Shown in pieces: positions 42,721 through 51,859 of a DNA stretch of 64,000 nucleotides. The notes under the pieces were generated by a model, which saw nothing but the letters and a program-made list of their open reading frames with translations, was not told the DNA's origin and made no database searches. Source of the DNA: Virgibacillus doumboii (lineage in GTDB: Bacteria > Bacillota > Bacilli > Bacillales > Amphibacillaceae); contig NZ_CADCWQ010000001.1 of assembly GCF_902806455.1 (NCBI RefSeq), forward strand, positions 2,790,001 through 2,854,000, given 5' to 3'. Each line of letters starts with the position of its first letter. Within the stretch, counting starts at the first letter, position 1. Made by a program: the position numbers and the translations under genes.

Positions 42721-43503
42721 ATGACAAAAAATGTTGAAATACGTCAGCTTACAACTATGGAAGAGTTACGTGAAATGCAACAGGTGGAAGAAGCGGTATG
42801 GCAGATGCCCCCTAATGCGGTTCATCAGACATATACCGCCTTAAAAAATGGTGGCGTCATATTGGGAGCATTTGATAACGATAAAATGATTGGCTTTTTA
42901 TACAGTTTTGCAGGATTTGACGGAAAGAAATCATATCTTTGCTCACACATGCTTGGAATTTTACCGGATTACCGTAAAGGCGGACTCGGTAAACGCATGA
43001 AATTAAAGCAGGCAGAAACCGCAAGTAAAATAGGCTATTCCTTGATTACATGGACATTTGATCCGCTTGAAAGTCTTAATGCCTACCTGAATTTGCATAA
43101 GCTTGGCGCAATTGGGGCCAGTTACAAAAAGAATCATTATGGATCCATGAATGACGGGTTGAATCAGGGACTGCCAACAGATCGTATTCAAATTGAATGG
43201 TACATCGACGAACAGAAAACTCCGCAAAACATACCGCTGGATAATAGCAAACTTTTACTTGATGTTAATGAAAGCGGTATCCCTTTTACGAAAATGGATA
43301 CCTTTAATCCAGCAAATGACAATTGGTTTGTTGCCATTCCAAGCAGCTTCCAGACAATTAAGAAGCAGGATTTTGATTTAGCCAAAAAATGGAAGCAACA
43401 ATCAAGTGAGGTATTTGAAATCTTATTTAAAAATGGATATACAGCAACAGATCTTTTGCGCGATGATTCGAAACAAATAAGTTATTATTATTTTTGTAAA
43501 TAA
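42721..43503 (+). CDS. GNAT-like acyltransferase (probable D-amino acid N-succinyltransferase)
   Basis: The 260-residue protein has a GNAT core in its N-terminal half (LGILPDYRKGGLGKRMKLKQ, about 79-98) and an extra C-terminal region. Genes of this length and type are adjacent to N-succinylamino acid racemase in Geobacillus and relatives, where the enzyme succinylates D-amino acids using succinyl-CoA. GGGGGC lies upstream of the ATG. The call is from synteny and fold, not direct specificity motifs. Confidence 0.8.
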   Translation: MTKNVEIRQLTTMEELREMQQVEEAVWQMPPNAVHQTYTALKNGGVILGAFDNDKMIGFLYSFAGFDGKKSYLCSHMLGILPDYRKGGLGKRMKLKQAETASKIGYSLITWTFDPLESLNAYLNLHKLGAIGASYKKNHYGSMNDGLNQGLPTDRIQIEWYIDEQKTPQNIPLDNSKLLLDVNESGIPFTKMDTFNPANDNWFVAIPSSFQTIKKQDFDLAKKWKQQSSEVFEILFKNGYTATDLLRDDSKQISYYYFCK

Positions 43504-43536
43504 AATAAATATGTCGTATTACTGGAGGTTACTGCG

Positions 43537-44652
43537 ATGACAATTCCTATTAAACAAATTAAACTGCGCAAATTGAAAATGATGCTCAAATCCCCCTTCA
43601 CAACCAGTTTTGGGACAATGCAGGAAAAAGAATTTTTTGTAACCGAGGCGATTGATGGAGACGGGAATCACGGGTTTGGTGAATCTGTTGCGTTTACAAT
43701 TCCCTGGTACAGTGAGGAAACAGTTAAGACAACTCACCATGTTATAACGGACTTTTTAATACCGTTATTAAAGGAAAACATATTAAACCATCCAGATGAT
43801 GTATTGGAATTATTTAAACCAATCAAACGAAACAACATGGCAAAGTCTGCGTTGGAAGGTGCAATCTGGGACCTCTATGCCAAGCAAAAAAATATACCGC
43901 TTGCCGAGGTGCTTGGTGGGACTAAAAAACAAATTGATGTTGGAATCAGTCTAGGCATCCAGCCAAGTATTGATGATCTTTTGCAAAAAGTTCAAGAAAA
44001 TGTAAAAGCCGGATATAAGCGAATCAAAATAAAAATCAAACCTGGCTGGGACTATGATGTACTTGCCGAAGTGAAGAAGAACTTCCCGGATATTCCGGTG
44101 ATGGCAGATGCCAACTCGGCCTATACGCTAAAAGACATCAGCCAATTACAGAAACTCGATGAATTGGATCTGCTGATGATCGAACAGCCATTGGCACACG
44201 ATGATATTGTTGATCACTCCAAACTGCAGGCAGCAATGAACACACCAATTTGTCTGGATGAAAGTATTCATTCACTGAGTGATACGCAAAAAGCAATTCA
44301 GTTACAAAGCTGTAAAATCATAAATATCAAGATTGGCAGGGTCGGTGGTCTTTCTGAAGCGAAAAGAATACACGATGTTTGTAAGCAAAATGGTATTGAC
44401 GTCTGGTGCGGCGGGATGCTGGAATCCGGAATTGGCCGGGCCCACAATATCGCATTGACTACCCTGCCACAATTTGTATTGCCTGGTGATACAGCCGGGT
44501 CATCGCGCTATTGGGAAAAAGATATTATAACTCCTGAAGTCGTTGCTGAGAATGGAGTTATTACTGTTCCAGGCGAGCCTGGAATAGGATACGAAATTGA
44601 TAATGACGCTTTGGACACATTTACTGTGGATGAAGAAGTATTTACTTTGTGA
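43537..44652 (+). CDS. N-succinylamino acid racemase (enolase superfamily, OSBS/NSAR type)
   Basis: The capping and barrel domains are complete at 371 residues. Catalytic groups fit the MLE subgroup: a Lys-x-Lys around Lys164-Lys166, metal ligands Asp191 (DANSAY), Glu216 (IEQPL) and Asp241 (LDES), and Lys265. This family catalyses o-succinylbenzoate synthesis, N-succinylamino acid racemisation, or both. With no men genes nearby and an acyltransferase plus M20 enzyme beside it, the racemase role is favoured: it would interconvert N-succinyl-D- and L-amino acids. Confidence 0.88.
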   Translation: MTIPIKQIKLRKLKMMLKSPFTTSFGTMQEKEFFVTEAIDGDGNHGFGESVAFTIPWYSEETVKTTHHVITDFLIPLLKENILNHPDDVLELFKPIKRNNMAKSALEGAIWDLYAKQKNIPLAEVLGGTKKQIDVGISLGIQPSIDDLLQKVQENVKAGYKRIKIKIKPGWDYDVLAEVKKNFPDIPVMADANSAYTLKDISQLQKLDELDLLMIEQPLAHDDIVDHSKLQAAMNTPICLDESIHSLSDTQKAIQLQSCKIINIKIGRVGGLSEAKRIHDVCKQNGIDVWCGGMLESGIGRAHNIALTTLPQFVLPGDTAGSSRYWEKDIITPEVVAENGVITVPGEPGIGYEIDNDALDTFTVDEEVFTL

Positions 44653-44691
44653 TCTCCTAATTATAAATATATTTAGAAAGGGGCAGGTTTC

Positions 44692-45846
44692 ATGAAGAAC
44701 TTTTTTGAGGGAGCATTTGGGAGATATATGGTTCCCGCAATCATTATTCAATCAACGCTGATAGGGGGTGGATATGCTACAGGGAGAGAAATTGTCCAAT
44801 ATGGTGCTAAATATGGTGCCATGGGATGGCTTGGTGGTATCGGTATTTTACTTGGATTTACCGTCATGGCTATTCTGATGTTCGAACTGGCCCGTAAATA
44901 CCAGGCATTTGAATACCGCAAGTTACTCAAAGAACTAATAGGTAAATACTGGTTTTTATTTGATATCGTATACTTGTTACTCGCCATATTAATTATCGCC
45001 ATCATGGCCTCAGCAACCGGTGAGATTCTGAGCAGTACACTTGGATTCAATTATTGGGTTGGCGTTATTCTGATAACCGTTATTGTTGGTATTCTGAACT
45101 TCTATGGAAAGGGACTTATCGAACGCTTTAAAACATTCGGTACCATCGCTCTAATGCTTGGTTATGTATTGTTTGCCGGATTAGTTATTGGAACTACCTG
45201 GGATGATGCTGTTGAAGTATTATCTTCAGGGAACACAAGCTATATGCCTGGAAATGTCTCTATATTTGCAGTATTATGGACAGGAATTTTATATGTTGGG
45301 TACAACCTGGCTGTATTCCCTGCCGCATTATTTGCTGTTAAGCGTCAAAAATCACGCAAGGAATCAGTTATCTCCGGTATCATCGCCGGTGTTCTGATGA
45401 CAGTTCCATGGTTCTTGACTTACTTCGCTCTGATGGGATTCTATCCGTCAGAAGAGGTGTTTGGAGCATCTGTTCCATGGCTTGTAATGCTTCAGGAATT
45501 CCCGACTGCTGTCGTTGTTATCTTTGGTATTGTTGTTGGCTGGACCTTAGTCGAAACTGCTTCCGGAATGATTCATGCATTTGTTGACCGTATGGAAGCA
45601 CAAATACAGGAACATTCAAATAATTCACTTGAAGGTAAGCATAGAGGGTTAATCGCTATCGGAACACTGGTATTAGCTATGATTCTCTCTCAAGTAGGGA
45701 TCATTGACCTGATTTCAACAGGTTATACTGCTATGGCATATGCAATGATCGCAGTATTTGCCATTCCATTATTAACAATTGGGGTTTATAAAATCTTCTT
45801 TAAAAAAGACGATGAAGCTGCCTCAGACGAAGCCCAAAGCAGTTAA
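44692..45846 (+). CDS. YkvI-like membrane transporter (384 aa)
   Basis: Ten or so membrane helices in a LeuT/APC-like arrangement, with GGGYATGREIVQYGAKYG in the first helix as in YkvI-type proteins. GAAAGGGG precedes the ATG. As last gene of the RpiR-M20-GNAT-racemase cluster it may import or export an amino acid or peptide used by the pathway. A terminator follows the stop. Confidence 0.78.
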   Translation: MKNFFEGAFGRYMVPAIIIQSTLIGGGYATGREIVQYGAKYGAMGWLGGIGILLGFTVMAILMFELARKYQAFEYRKLLKELIGKYWFLFDIVYLLLAILIIAIMASATGEILSSTLGFNYWVGVILITVIVGILNFYGKGLIERFKTFGTIALMLGYVLFAGLVIGTTWDDAVEVLSSGNTSYMPGNVSIFAVLWTGILYVGYNLAVFPAALFAVKRQKSRKESVISGIIAGVLMTVPWFLTYFALMGFYPSEEVFGASVPWLVMLQEFPTAVVVIFGIVVGWTLVETASGMIHAFVDRMEAQIQEHSNNSLEGKHRGLIAIGTLVLAMILSQVGIIDLISTGYTAMAYAMIAVFAIPLLTIGVYKIFFKKDDEAASDEAQSS

Positions 45847-45870
45847 TGGCTAATCTGAGTAAAGAAAAAA

Positions 45871-45906
45871 GTCCTGCACGATTTATGAGTCATGCAGGAC
45901 TTTTTT
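45871..45906 (+). terminator. Rho-independent terminator of the racemase operon
   Basis: GTCCTGCA and TGCAGGAC form the stem, extended by A/T pairing, and are followed by TTTTTT. Confidence 0.88.
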
Positions 45907-45980
45907 GCCTGGCTTTCTTTGTATAGTTTATTTCTATCTATCCCACAGCCCATCAACCGTGGTATTTTTAGAAATAATAT

Positions 45981-46913
45981 TTATTTCACTTTACTCGTAA
46001 ATTGCTCAGTCAAATTCGTTACGATTTGTTTTTTACGTGATACAACGCCTTTCAGCAATGCACGGTTGTTGTCATCCAGCGTTACATCAAACGCTTTTTC
46101 AACATTACCCTTTGCTTCACCCAATGCCAGAACCTCTGAATCGTTGTTTAAAATATCAGTAACAACGAACAGGAACAGCTCAAGGTCTTTATCTTTAATA
46201 ATTTGAGCAATCTCTGTTTCCAAATCAGCTTGATGCTGATAGATCTTACTAGTGTCCACTGCATTTACCTGGGCAATTTCCACTTTAGCATCACCCATGG
46301 AAAATTCTTTTGCATCCATTGTGATCAGATCATGTACTGACTTATCACTCAAATCTGCACCTGCCTGCAGCATTTCAAATCCATATTCTTCAAGGGTTAC
46401 ACCGGCGATATCAGCCAATTCATATGCTGCATCGACATCTTCAGGTGTACAGGTTGGTGATTTTAACAGCAGGGAATCTGAAATAATCGCTGACAGCAAC
46501 AGGCCGGCGATCTCTTTAGATACTGTTTCACCGTTTTCTTTATACATTTTATTAAGAATCGTTGCTGTACAGCCAACTGGCTCAGCACGGAAATATAACG
46601 GTTCTTTCGTTTCAAAATTTGATACACGGTGGTGGTCAATCACTTCCGTAATTCGAACATCACTGATATTGTCCACACTTTGCTGGAATTCGTTATGGTC
46701 GACTAAAATAACGTCTCCCTCTGCTTTTTCAATATGCTTTGGAGCCTCTACTTCGAAATAATCCAATGCAAATTGTGTTTCCTTGCTGACAGACCCCAGT
46801 CTAGCAGGCTCAGCATTAACACCAAGCTTCTTCTTCAAGTCTGCATATGCCAACGCAGAACAGATTGTATCTGTGTCTGGATTCTTATGACCGAAAATTA
46901 ATGTCTTATCCAT
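45981..46913 (-). CDS. ppaC: Manganese-dependent inorganic pyrophosphatase
   Basis: This 310-residue DHH-family protein has HKNPDTDT at the start, the DHN and DHHRVSNF metal blocks, and the C-terminal DHHA2 region with SRKKQ. It is a family II pyrophosphatase that drives biosynthesis by hydrolysing PPi. ATG 46913 has GGAG 8 nt upstream; the ATG two codons earlier is too near. It is monocistronic. Confidence 0.95.
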   Translation of the reverse strand: MDKTLIFGHKNPDTDTICSALAYADLKKKLGVNAEPARLGSVSKETQFALDYFEVEAPKHIEKAEGDVILVDHNEFQQSVDNISDVRITEVIDHHRVSNFETKEPLYFRAEPVGCTATILNKMYKENGETVSKEIAGLLLSAIISDSLLLKSPTCTPEDVDAAYELADIAGVTLEEYGFEMLQAGADLSDKSVHDLITMDAKEFSMGDAKVEIAQVNAVDTSKIYQHQADLETEIAQIIKDKDLELFLFVVTDILNNDSEVLALGEAKGNVEKAFDVTLDDNNRALLKGVVSRKKQIVTNLTEQFTSKVK

Positions 46914-46986
46914 GTTCATTTCTCCTTTAAAGCGATGTCTGTTTTACCCACTTATCAGATTATCATAATTGGTCGAAATATGGGTA

Positions 46987-47550
46987 CTAATTTGATGTTT
47001 TTAGTGTTTCGGTAACATTCCAAATTTTATCATATGCTTTATAGTTATTCAAAGCGATATCCAAGTCGTGAAACATACGATGAAGGTATCGTACATGTTC
47101 CGTTTTTTTCTCTTTTTGAGCAGCATTTGCCAGTTCCTGAATCCGTTCCAGATCCATTGTCAGTTTCTCATTTTTAACGTTGGGAATATTTTCCTTCAAC
47201 GCGTTCAAAACTTTATCAGCCTGTTTTTGCTGCTTATCCCAATCAAGTGCAGCAATGCCGCCATATCCGGTCGTTTCGTTATAAAAATCATGCATTTTCG
47301 AAACAAACTGACCAACATCTGTATGCTCCTTCCCAACTGTTTGCTGGACTTTCTTCACCTTTTCACGCGTCTCTTCACTTATTGGTTCCTCATTAGTCTC
47401 ACTGGCCTGGTCCCCATTGAACAAAGACGTAATATCCAAATTGAATATATTAAAAAAGAATAAAAAAGACCCTAAAACTGTAACGAGAATAACGCTTATA
47501 ACAGACCAGCCAAACCAGCCCATTTTTGAACGATGATTTCCTTTAGCCAA
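46987..47550 (-). CDS. Membrane-anchored helical protein (187 aa)
   Basis: TTG 47550 lies 7 nt after GAGGAG and is preferred over starts further upstream. One hydrophobic segment (about 10-33) is followed by an extracytoplasmic, largely helical region rich in Lys and Glu, with a DFYNETTGYGGIAALDWDKQ block. No domain is recognised. It could be a wall- or stress-associated protein. Confidence 0.65.
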   Translation of the reverse strand: MAKGNHRSKMGWFGWSVISVILVTVLGSFLFFFNIFNLDITSLFNGDQASETNEEPISEETREKVKKVQQTVGKEHTDVGQFVSKMHDFYNETTGYGGIAALDWDKQQKQADKVLNALKENIPNVKNEKLTMDLERIQELANAAQKEKKTEHVRYLHRMFHDLDIALNNYKAYDKIWNVTETLKTSN

Positions 47551-47645
47551 AAAGACACTCCTCACTATTTGTGTACTGCTCCCAAGTATATCAAAATCTA
47601 TATACATTTTTTTGCCAAGGCTTTAAGTGAAAAAAATTCCGTGGA

Positions 47646-48164
47646 TTAGTTATCCTTATCATTATACCATTTGATAATTTTATGTTTGATTTCGGGATCC
47701 TGTATTTCCTCAGCACCAAAACCTGCAATGTCCACTACTTTCACATAGTATCCCTGACTTCCCTTGAGTTCAACCAAACAATATCCTTCCATTGGTGAAG
47801 GAATCATTTCAACGATCGTTTCATTTTGATAAGCTTTCCTAATTTTTTCCTTATCCGCATCATCCAGCACCCATGATACGGATTTGTCAGCAATACCGGT
47901 CTCATTGGATGGCTTATTAAGGATTTCATCACTTTTCACCGGTGAGATTTTTTGATTTATTGTATGAAGCAGCCTGATTACCTCAGAAAATCCAATTAAC
48001 AGCATACCACCTATGAATCCGCCAATAGCCCATGCCAGGAATAATGACCAATTCATAACACTGTACGGATCCTGATTTCCCAGAATTAAACCGGTTATAA
48101 TCCCAACGGCTATTTCTGCTACCCCAATATTAAATAATATTTTAGCCACAATGTTCTCGTTCAT
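47646..48164 (-). CDS. Membrane protein (172 aa), unknown function
   Basis: Two hydrophobic helices at about 8-60 are followed by a soluble C-terminal region with EMIPSPMEGYCLVELKGS. ATG 48164 follows AAAGGAG at a slightly long spacing. A longer frame to 48212 is less likely. It is next to the divergent FAD oxidoreductase gene. Function is unknown. Confidence 0.6.
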   Translation of the reverse strand: MNENIVAKILFNIGVAEIAVGIITGLILGNQDPYSVMNWSLFLAWAIGGFIGGMLLIGFSEVIRLLHTINQKISPVKSDEILNKPSNETGIADKSVSWVLDDADKEKIRKAYQNETIVEMIPSPMEGYCLVELKGSQGYYVKVVDIAGFGAEEIQDPEIKHKIIKWYNDKDN

Positions 48165-48276
48165 ATGTATTCTGACTCCTTTCCTCAGTTTAATTCTGTT
48201 TATAATAGTCATATTCCTTTATTTTTTCATAATTTCATCCTATATTATATGAAGATTGAAGAGAAAGGATTTTTCC

Positions 48277-49398
48277 ATGAAAAAAATTATCGTTATCGGT
48301 TCGGGGATACTTGGTGCTTCAACAGCTTATTACCTTGCCAAGTCCGGTACAAAGGTTATCATAGCAGATCGTCAGGACAGCGGTCAGGCTACCGATGCTG
48401 CGGCAGGCATTGTTGCTCCCTGGCTTTCCAAACGCCGGAACCAGGCATGGTATAAACTTGCCAAAGGCGGTGCCCGCATCTATCAGGACCTGATTCAGGA
48501 GTTGGCTGGCGATGGTGAAACAGATACCGGGTATGCACGCGTAGGAGCAATCAATCTCCAAACTGATGATGAAAAACTAATCGCTATGAAAGAACATGCC
48601 ATTAAACGCCGTGAGGATGCACCGGAAATTGGTGAAATCACACTGCTTGACCAGAAACAGTCAAAAGAAATGTTTCCGCTTCTTTCCGATAAATATGCAG
48701 CTCTTCACATAAGCGGAGCCGCCCGTGTTGATGGACGCGCATTGCGAAATGCCCTGTTACGAGCAGCAGTTAAGCACGGCACAAAAATAACCCAGGGCAA
48801 TGCACGGCTGCTGTTTGAAGGGACGCAGATAACCGGTGTTTCCATTAATGGTGAAAAAATAAAAGCAGATCAGGTAATAGCGGCAACCGGTGCGTGGACA
48901 AGCCAACTGCTCAAACCTCTTGATATGCAATTTGATGTCAGAGCCCAACGAGCACAGATTGTCCACTTAAGAATGCCCGGTGTGACACCGGAAAACTGGC
49001 CGGTTGTTAAGCCGCCTATTAATCAATATATGCTTAGTTTTCATGACCGGATCGTCGTTGGTGCGACACATGAAAATCATGTCGGGTTTGACAATCGCGT
49101 CACCGCCGGCGGACTGAAGTTTATTCTTTCCAATGCAATCGAAACAGCTCCTGCACTTGAAGATGCCAGCATAATCGAAACGCGCGTCGGTTTTCGGCCG
49201 ATGACACCAGAATCTGTCCCGGTAATTGGTAAACTTCCAGGATTTGATGGGCTGCTTTTGGCCAATGGACTCGGCTCCTCTGGCCTGACAACAGGACCGT
49301 ACGTCGGAAAACAACTGGCTAACCTCGCGTTGGATGAAGAGCTTGATATCGACCTAGCTAATTATGATATGTCAAGGCTGATTAAACCGTTGAATTAA
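48277..49398 (+). CDS. FAD-dependent amine/D-amino acid oxidoreductase (DAO family)
   Basis: The 373-residue protein starts with a Rossmann GxGxxG (IGSGILGASTAYYLAKSG) and an acidic strand end, and has the DAO-type C-terminal FAD block (RVGFRPMTPESVPVIGKLP, then GLGSSGLTTGPY). Relatives include glycine oxidase and DadA-like dehydrogenases. AAAGGA precedes ATG 48277. It may degrade D-amino acids, complementing the racemase operon at 40.7-45.8 kb, but specificity cannot be read from sequence. Confidence 0.85.
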   Translation: MKKIIVIGSGILGASTAYYLAKSGTKVIIADRQDSGQATDAAAGIVAPWLSKRRNQAWYKLAKGGARIYQDLIQELAGDGETDTGYARVGAINLQTDDEKLIAMKEHAIKRREDAPEIGEITLLDQKQSKEMFPLLSDKYAALHISGAARVDGRALRNALLRAAVKHGTKITQGNARLLFEGTQITGVSINGEKIKADQVIAATGAWTSQLLKPLDMQFDVRAQRAQIVHLRMPGVTPENWPVVKPPINQYMLSFHDRIVVGATHENHVGFDNRVTAGGLKFILSNAIETAPALEDASIIETRVGFRPMTPESVPVIGKLPGFDGLLLANGLGSSGLTTGPYVGKQLANLALDEELDIDLANYDMSRLIKPLN

Positions 49399-49515
49399 TT
49401 TTCACTCGTACCAAATATGATAAATATATGTCTATCTTTACTGTTTTATTTACAGGCATTGGCGGTTTTGCTAAGCTAATACCAGGGATAAAGGGATAAT
49501 GGAGGGGAGACCGCT

Positions 49516-49677
49516 GTGAGTAGTAGAAAAGTCGTCTTGCTGGTTATTGCATTGACGTTAATCGTACTTATTTTTGGCTGGTTTTTTATGCAAGAGGTTA
49601 TGATCAATTTTGATGTTGACAGGGATACGTCTCAAATAGAATTAAAGATAGATAAAAGTTGGGAATTGGCGAAATAG
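49516..49677 (+). CDS. Small single-pass membrane protein (53 aa)
   Basis: GTG 49516 has GGGGAG 6 nt upstream. One helix (about 5-24) precedes an acidic and basic extracytoplasmic tail. The stop codon lies inside the loop of a terminator hairpin (49663-49684). No family is recognised. Confidence 0.6.
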   Translation: MSSRKVVLLVIALTLIVLIFGWFFMQEVMINFDVDRDTSQIELKIDKSWELAK

Positions 49678-49692
49678 CCAATTCTCTTTTTT
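49663..49692 (+). terminator. Rho-independent terminator overlapping a stop codon
   Basis: GAATTGGC-GAAATA-GCCAATTC is followed by TCTTTTTTT. The stem lies within the last codons and stop of the 53-residue gene. Confidence 0.85.
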
Positions 49693-50306
49693 TATCCATG
49701 TTCACGCGCTCGTGGTGAAGGAATGTGTTTTTTTGCTTCAATTTGATTAATTATTCTGTCAATGCGATGAAAAACATATTGGAATATTGGACTTTGGATG
49801 AATGTAAAAATGAACGTGAAAATAAAAACAGGTCCACCAAGGATCAATCCGATTACCAGCACAGAACTCTCTGTTATAATCCGAACCCTGCCAATCGGAG
49901 CACCCAATTTATCGGAAATCGACAGCATAAACCCATCGCGCGGCCCTGAGCCGACTCGTGCTGCATTATATACGCCACCGCCGAACCCCATAAGGACGAT
50001 ACCGATAATCATCATGATACCATCTGTCCAGGTATGACTTGCTTCAGGTAAAAAATCCAACCATAAGAAAAGATCGACAAATACTCCTACTAAAAATGCA
50101 TTTAAAAAAGTGCCAAGCTTTATATAGCTTTTATCCAATATCCATGAAACCACGATTAGGGTAAACCCGCAAACGATATTCCATGTACCGATTGTAAATC
50201 CGAATATCTCAAAAAGACCTACATTCAGGACATCCCACGGGTGAATACCCAGGTGCTGCACATTAATCGTTACGGAAATTCCAAAACTAAAAAAAATAAG
50301 CCCCAC
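49692..50306 (-). CDS. YczE-type membrane protein (second copy), unusual start
   Basis: About five helices and the blocks GIHPWDVLNVGLFEIFG and ARVGSGPRDGFMLSI match the YczE family; a paralogue is at 34486. The first canonical start is GTG 50306, which would remove part of helix 1. The frame upstream reads LIAIRWAVFVV, as expected for the native N terminus, up to a TAA, so true initiation may be at CTG 50336 or ATT 50333, with GAAGG about 9 nt before. Otherwise the start has been lost by mutation. Confidence 0.8.
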   Translation of the reverse strand: MGLIFFSFGISVTINVQHLGIHPWDVLNVGLFEIFGFTIGTWNIVCGFTLIVVSWILDKSYIKLGTFLNAFLVGVFVDLFLWLDFLPEASHTWTDGIMMIIGIVLMGFGGGVYNAARVGSGPRDGFMLSISDKLGAPIGRVRIITESSVLVIGLILGGPVFIFTFIFTFIQSPIFQYVFHRIDRIINQIEAKKHIPSPRAREHG

Positions 50307-50339
50307 AACAAAAACGGCCCAGCGGATTGCAATCAGTTA

Positions 50340-50775
50340 CATCTACCTTCTTTCCTTTGATGCTACCCATATATTGCAGTAAATTCATATGATTTGCAAG
50401 ATTATCGGCTTATTATTTTCTTCATGGTATCAAGCATATTGCTGCTCGTACGCTCGGAACTGGATGATAGTTGGGGGAACTACCTCTGTAAAAATGATTG
50501 GCTATTACAGTATTATAGATTTTTTTGGAATAATAAATAACACAACGATTTCTCATGCCATTTATTATAACTGTATGTGTCCCGAGAAACAGATGAAAAT
50601 TATTTCACAAGCATTTTGAATTTGTTTTCTCCTTCCTAGCCTTGATGAGTGACCGTTCTCCGGAATTTATGCTTCGTTCGGGCTCTCATAACCATATAAA
50701 CGGCATGCACCTGTTTACCAGCTATTCTTTGTCATTCACTCAAGGGTATTACAGATTCCATTTTTTTCAGATTGT
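50340..50775. other. Intergenic, no supported gene
   Basis: The region lies between two genes on the minus strand. A 76-residue plus-strand frame at 50389-50619 lacks a ribosome binding site and looks random. No repeat, promoter or RNA structure is clear. Confidence 0.4.
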
Positions 50776-51753
50776 TTAGTCGCGCTTATTATCCTTTTTC
50801 GACTTCCAGCTTCCCTCGTCACCATTATCTTCAATTATTCCTAGTACAACATCCGATACTTCAGGAAGGCGTAATAATTCATCACTCAATCGAAATTTAA
50901 TATCGTCCGCTTCACCCAATGACAGACCTTTTTTAAGTTCAAGCGTGCTTTCCACATGATATGTCCGACCTTCCTGGACCGTTCTTAACCGATAAATATC
51001 AACAACAGAATCATCCTTAAGCAGCTTTTTCGAAATCTCCTTCTCCACGTCTGAAGGAGCGGAAACACCGATTAAACCAATCATATTATCATAGCCTACA
51101 CGAAAGGCTACTAAAAACATCAATACCCCAATTATCATTGTGAATATCCCGTCGGCTTTCAGGACTCCAAAAGTTTGTGCCAGTAATACCCCTGCCATGG
51201 CAAATACGGCACTGGATGTAGCCACTAGATCCTCATAAAATACAAGACGTGTAGCTGGTGATGCTTTACCGGCATTTTTAAAGGCAGAAGTAAGAATAAA
51301 TCCTTCTCCCTCTGCATCAGCTTCTTTATTAATTTCCTTCATCGCTTTAATTAAAATAAATCCATCAATTAAAAATGCTGCAACTAAAACACCCACATTC
51401 AGCCAAATATTTCCGGAATCTGACGGGTGCTGAAACAGATGCCATCCCTCTTTTATCGTTTCATATGCCATAATGCTTACTACGATTACTGCCACCATAC
51501 AAAAGATATTGATTACCCTTCCAAAACCGGTTGGAAACCTTTCAGACGGGGGCAGTTCCGAAAGTACACTTCCAAAAAAGACAAAGCCCTGGTTAATTGC
51601 ATCTGCCATGGAGTGCATAGCTGTTGCAAACATCGATCCACTCCCGCTGAAATAAGCGGCAACGCCCTTAATGACAGCTAAAAATGTATTTCCAAGTGCA
51701 GCAATGCCTGAAGATACGTTTCCTTTTTTTATATATTCTATAATTTTCTGCAT
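50776..51753 (-). CDS. Cation diffusion facilitator family transporter (325 aa)
   Basis: Six membrane helices with the CDF metal-site pattern (HSMADAINQ and a YEDLVATSSAV block in helix 5) precede a cytosolic C-terminal domain (about 225-305). It resembles the SLC30A9/ZitB-like subgroup. CDF proteins export Zn, Mn, Fe or Co in exchange for protons. GGAGGAA precedes the ATG. The metal is not predictable from motifs seen here. Confidence 0.88.
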   Translation of the reverse strand: MQKIIEYIKKGNVSSGIAALGNTFLAVIKGVAAYFSGSGSMFATAMHSMADAINQGFVFFGSVLSELPPSERFPTGFGRVINIFCMVAVIVVSIMAYETIKEGWHLFQHPSDSGNIWLNVGVLVAAFLIDGFILIKAMKEINKEADAEGEGFILTSAFKNAGKASPATRLVFYEDLVATSSAVFAMAGVLLAQTFGVLKADGIFTMIIGVLMFLVAFRVGYDNMIGLIGVSAPSDVEKEISKKLLKDDSVVDIYRLRTVQEGRTYHVESTLELKKGLSLGEADDIKFRLSDELLRLPEVSDVVLGIIEDNGDEGSWKSKKDNKRD

Positions 51754-51821
51754 ACAGGTTCCTCCTGAGTATATGAACAGTTATCTGTAGGATTCTTTAT
51801 TTAGGCATATAATATACAAAA

Positions 51822-51856
51822 AAGCTTAACCATTTTACCTGGTTAAGCTTCTCCTG
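51822..51856 (-). terminator. Rho-independent terminator of the PAS-GGDEF gene
   Basis: AAGCTTAACCA and TGGTTAAGCTT form an 11-bp stem with a 7-nt loop; on the minus strand it is followed by TTTTTT. Confidence 0.85.
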
Positions 51857-51859
51857 CTA

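Noticed and set aside
43537..44652. Call as menaquinone o-succinylbenzoate synthase (MenC)
   Set aside because: No other men genes are nearby and the acyltransferase and M20 neighbours match the racemase pathway; dual activity remains possible.
50389..50619. 76-residue plus-strand frame
   Set aside because: No ribosome binding site and no family-like features.
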